A stretch of DNA of 48,047 nt from an uncultured Rhizobium sp. (GTDB taxonomy: Bacteria > Pseudomonadota > Alphaproteobacteria > Rhizobiales > Rhizobiaceae): positions 1 to 48,047 of the forward strand of contig CAMFHT010000002.1 of assembly GCA_945952245.1 (NCBI GenBank), read 5' to 3'. The position numbers and the translations under genes are program-made. Numbering within the stretch: position 1 is the stretch's first letter; every line of letters begins with the position of its first letter. Shown piece by piece: positions 45,135 through 48,047 of the stretch. The notes under the pieces were generated by a model, which was not told where the DNA came from, searched no databases, and worked only from the letters and a program-made list of their open reading frames with translations.

Positions 45135-45632
45135 ATGAAGTACGTGATCATGGGCGTTTCCGGCAGCGGCAAGTCCTCCGTCGGCGAGGCGCTGTCGAGG
45201 GCGATCGGCGCGCCCTACTTCGATGGCGACGACCTGCACCCGGCAGCGAACATCGCCAAGATGAGTGCCGGCATTCCGCTCGATGACGAAGACCGCTGGC
45301 CCTGGCTGGAAAAGGTGGGCGAGTGTCTCGCCACCCATCCGGGCGCGATCATCATCGGCTGCTCGGCGCTGAAGCGCATCTACCGCGACCATATCCGCAG
45401 CGCGGCTGGCAGCGAGGTCACCTTCATCCACCTTGCCGGACCAAAGGCGCTGATTGCCGAGCGGATGAAGCACCGGAGCGGTCATTTCATGCCGGGGTCG
45501 CTGCTGGACAGCCAGTTCGCGGCCCTGGAGCCGCCGTCACAGGACGAAAAGTCGGTGACGGTCTCGATCGATCAGCCGCTGGACGCGATCGTTTCCGAAA
45601 TCCTCGGCGATCTCGGGGGAGATAAGCCATGA
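45135..45632 (+). CDS. gntK: Gluconokinase
   Basis: MKYVIMGVSGSGKSSVGEALSRAIGAPYFDGDDLHPAANIAKMSAGIPLDDEDRWPWL; CSALKRIYRDHIR; MPGSLLDSQFAALEPP. Confidence 0.96.
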   Translation: MKYVIMGVSGSGKSSVGEALSRAIGAPYFDGDDLHPAANIAKMSAGIPLDDEDRWPWLEKVGECLATHPGAIIIGCSALKRIYRDHIRSAAGSEVTFIHLAGPKALIAERMKHRSGHFMPGSLLDSQFAALEPPSQDEKSVTVSIDQPLDAIVSEILGDLGGDKP

Positions 45633-46516
45633 GCAACCGGGTTGCGCTCATCGGGGCCGGCGCCATGGGTGGCGCGATCGGCCGGCGTCTCCTCGAAACG
45701 GGCAATCGCCTCACCGTCTTCGATCCGCACCCCGAAAAGGTCGCGGCTCTCGCGGAGCTTGGCGCGCAGGCAGCGGCGACGGCTGCGGACGCTGCTGCTC
45801 AATCCGACTTCGTCATCCTCAGCCTCAATTCGCCGGTCATCGTGCGCGCCGCCGTGTTCGGCGCAGGCGGTGTTGCGGAAGGCGCAAGGCCCGGTACGCT
45901 GATCATCGACATGTCCTCGATCGATCCCGACGCCACGAAGGCGCTGGCGGCGGAGGCGGAGGAAAGAGGCCTGCGCTGGGTGGATAGCCCGCTTTCCGGC
46001 GGCGCGCCGAAGGCGCTGACGGGCGAGCTGACACTGATGGCCGGGGGCACGGAGGAGGACGTGGCGGCGGCCTATGCGGTGCTGAAGCACGTGGCCAGCA
46101 ACTACACCCACATGGGCCCCTCCGGCGCCGGACAGACGACGAAGCTCATCAATCAGGTGCTCTGCGGGCTGAACTTCCTCGCTGTCGCCGAGGCGACGCA
46201 ACTGGCGCTCGATGCCGGCGTGGATGCCGCGAAGATACCGCAGGCGCTCAAGGGCGGGCGGGCCGACAGCGCGATCCTGCAGGAATACATGCCGCGCTTC
46301 GTCACCAAGGATTACCGCCGTACGGGCCGCATCGACAACATGGTGAAGGATCTGAACGGCGCGCAGGATCTCGCGCGCCGCACGAATACCGCCATGCCGC
46401 TGACCGCGGTCTGCGCCGAGATCCACCGCATGCTGACGGCCGCCGGCCTCGGAGGAGAGGACCAGGCGGCGCTGATGGAATTCTTCCGGGGAGCGAGAAG
46501 GGACAATCTAGAATGA
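45629..46516 (+). CDS. NAD(P)-dependent beta-hydroxyacid dehydrogenase (second paralogue)
   Basis: RVALIGAGAMGGAIGRRLLETGNRLTVFDPHPEK; DSPLSGGAPKALTGELTLMAGG; GPSGAGQTTKLINQVLCG; ATGA overlap with gntK. Confidence 0.92.
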   Translation: MSNRVALIGAGAMGGAIGRRLLETGNRLTVFDPHPEKVAALAELGAQAAATAADAAAQSDFVILSLNSPVIVRAAVFGAGGVAEGARPGTLIIDMSSIDPDATKALAAEAEERGLRWVDSPLSGGAPKALTGELTLMAGGTEEDVAAAYAVLKHVASNYTHMGPSGAGQTTKLINQVLCGLNFLAVAEATQLALDAGVDAAKIPQALKGGRADSAILQEYMPRFVTKDYRRTGRIDNMVKDLNGAQDLARRTNTAMPLTAVCAEIHRMLTAAGLGGEDQAALMEFFRGARRDNLE

Positions 46517-46845
46517 TCACGCGCTTTGCATTGTTCGACGGCCACGTGAAGTCGGGCCATCAGGAGGCCTTCCGCAAGGAGGTGCTGGAAACACTTCTGC
46601 CGATGTGGAAGCGGTTTCCGGGTGCGCTCTGCGTCCGCGTCTGCTTCGCCGAAAGCCGCGACGAGGGTGCGCCGGACTACCCGCTGATCCTCGCCGTCGG
46701 CTATCCCGACATGGCAGCCGTCGAGGCCGCGCTGGCAAGCCCGATCCGCATGGAATCGCGGGCGGCGACGGAAGCGGTTCTCGCCCGCCATTTCGAAGGC
46801 AGGGTGCATCACCACGTTACCACGGCGCACGAATTTCCGCTTTGA
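46513..46845 (+). CDS. Small ferredoxin-like-fold (EthD/antibiotic-monooxygenase-like) protein
   Basis: MITRFALFDGHVKSGHQEAFRKEVLETLLPMWKRFPGALCVRVCFAES; ATGA overlap with the preceding gene. Confidence 0.7.
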   Translation: MITRFALFDGHVKSGHQEAFRKEVLETLLPMWKRFPGALCVRVCFAESRDEGAPDYPLILAVGYPDMAAVEAALASPIRMESRAATEAVLARHFEGRVHHHVTTAHEFPL

Positions 46846-46913
46846 CCGCGGCGCTTGCATTGGCGGCGCAAAAACGGTTCACTGCGCACCAAATCGGCTC
46901 AGCGGATGACGGA

Positions 46914-47927
46914 ATGAAGGACAGGAACAAGACCCCCACCATGGCGGACATCGCCCGGATCACGGGCGTCTCGCCCATGACGGTCTCCCGCGCCTTCAAG
47001 TCCGACAGCCGCATCAGCGCGGAGACGCGCGAGGCGATCCTGAAGGCGGCGGAGGACCTCGGCTATGTCTTCGATAGTGCCGCCTCGAGCCTCAGATCGC
47101 AGAAGACGGATTTCGTGGCCGTCACCATTCCCTCGATCAACAATGCGAACTTTGCCGACACCGTCGGCGGGCTCTCGGAAGTGCTTGCCTCCCGCGGAAT
47201 GCAGATCCTGCTCGGCTACACCAATTACGACATGCAGGAGGAGGAGCGGCTGATCGAGCAGCTGCTCCGCCGAAAGCCGCAGGCGATCGTCGTGACCGGC
47301 GGCAAGCACACCCCGCGGGCCCGCAAGCTGCTCGAGAACGCCCACATCCCCGTCATCGAGACCTGGGACGTGCCGGCGGAACCGATCGGCCACTATGTCG
47401 GGTTTTCCAACGCGCTCGCGGTCCGGGAAATGGTCGATCACTTCGTGGAAGTCGGCTATCGCAAGATCGCCTTCATCGGCGGCGATGCCGGCCGCGACAC
47501 CCGCGGCTCCGACCGCCGTCACGGCTTCATCGAGGCGATGAAGGCGCACGGGCTCGACGCTTCTCGCCTGATCGCTGCCGGCACGCCGCCGATTTCGATG
47601 CGCGAGGGGGCGAATGCCATGGCCCGCCTGCTGCACGACCTGCCGGATACGGAAGCGGTCATCTGCGTCTCCGACCTCTCGGCCTTCGGCGCGCTGACCG
47701 AATGCCAGCGCCGCGGCATCGCCGTTCCCCAGCGCATCGCCATCGGCGGCTTCGGCGATTACGAGATCGGCGGCATTTCGGTGCCGACGCTCACCACCAT
47801 CAACGCCCGCGCCCGTGAAATCGGAATCAGCACCGGCGTGATGATCCTCGACATTGTCGACGGCGTTGAAGACATCGGCCACGTCGGCATCGAGCCGCAG
47901 CTGATCGTCAGGCAGAGTTCGCTGTAG
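46914..47927 (+). CDS. LacI family transcriptional regulator (GntR/IdnR-like)
   Basis: TPTMADIARITGVSPMTVSRAFKSDSRISAETREAILKAAEDLGYVFDSAASSLRSQKTDFVAVTIPSINNANFADTVGGLSEVL. Confidence 0.95.
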   Translation: MKDRNKTPTMADIARITGVSPMTVSRAFKSDSRISAETREAILKAAEDLGYVFDSAASSLRSQKTDFVAVTIPSINNANFADTVGGLSEVLASRGMQILLGYTNYDMQEEERLIEQLLRRKPQAIVVTGGKHTPRARKLLENAHIPVIETWDVPAEPIGHYVGFSNALAVREMVDHFVEVGYRKIAFIGGDAGRDTRGSDRRHGFIEAMKAHGLDASRLIAAGTPPISMREGANAMARLLHDLPDTEAVICVSDLSAFGALTECQRRGIAVPQRIAIGGFGDYEIGGISVPTLTTINARAREIGISTGVMILDIVDGVEDIGHVGIEPQLIVRQSSL

Positions 47928-47993
47928 GGGGATGTCTTCTCGCCCCTGGCGGGCGCGAGGGGTGGTTCTTCAACGCTAGGCTTGAGTCTGAAG

Positions 47994-48047
47994 CCCCCTC
48001 ATCCGCCTGCCGGCACCTTCTCCCCGCCGGGGAGAAGAGACAAGCGG
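47994..48047. repeat. Rhizobial intergenic repeat (RIME/REP-like), cut by the window end
   Basis: CCCCCTCATCCGCCTGCCGGCACCTTCTCCCCGCCGGGGAGAAG, with internal dyad CTTCTCCCCG/CGGGGAGAAG; matches remembered Rhizobium-Agrobacterium intergenic elements. Confidence 0.65.

Noticed and set aside
44238-45485. N-terminal extension of minus-strand ORF 43284..45485
   Set aside because: The extension runs antisense through idnO and gntK and across the operator. The homologous region starts at MTKPEILQLG (44237).
47941-47966. Hairpin cgcccct...aggggtg after the LacI gene
   Set aside because: 7-bp stem with a G-T wobble, 10-nt loop and no T-tract; insufficient on its own.
1-48047. CRISPR array, prophage, transposase, rRNA or tRNA
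   Set aside because: No regularly spaced repeats, integrase/transposase motifs or RNA gene signatures were recognised. The Tn5 mosaic end at 31-49 is library adapter, not a mobile element.

Overview
The window is GC-rich Alphaproteobacterial DNA, most likely Rhizobiaceae (inference from gene content and a RIME-like repeat at the right end). It is densely coded, and no rRNA, tRNA, CRISPR array, phage or transposase was recognised. Bases 1-49 are not biological: they are an untrimmed Illumina Nextera i5 adapter, so the window starts at a contig edge inside a truncated SDR gene. Left to right: (1) a DprE2/DprE1/GtrA/HAD-UbiA cluster resembling decaprenyl-phospho-arabinose supply; (2) a StcD-like N-methylproline demethylase, TetR regulator, second OYE-family flavoenzyme and Ldh-family (pyrroline-2-carboxylate reductase-like) enzyme, next to putA/putR; (3) an FdhF/YdeP molybdoenzyme abutting a caa3-type cytochrome oxidase cluster with several c-type cytochromes; (4) a marR-emrAB-like efflux operon; (5) DUF2231, sorbosone-dehydrogenase-like and ferritin-like genes; (6) a tight seven-gene operon (NicX-like dioxygenase, ACAD-fold protein lacking the usual catalytic Glu, SRPBCC-alpha/beta-hydrolase fusion, TetR, PuuA-like glutamine synthetase, flavin reductase, APC permease) with a divergent SDR and a perfect 18-bp palindrome, the best candidate for an undescribed catabolic system; (7) an idonate/gluconate-type cluster with a GntR/IdnR-type LacI regulator and two TGTTATCGATAACA-like operators at two divergent promoters. 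All functions are assigned by reading translations. No database search was run.
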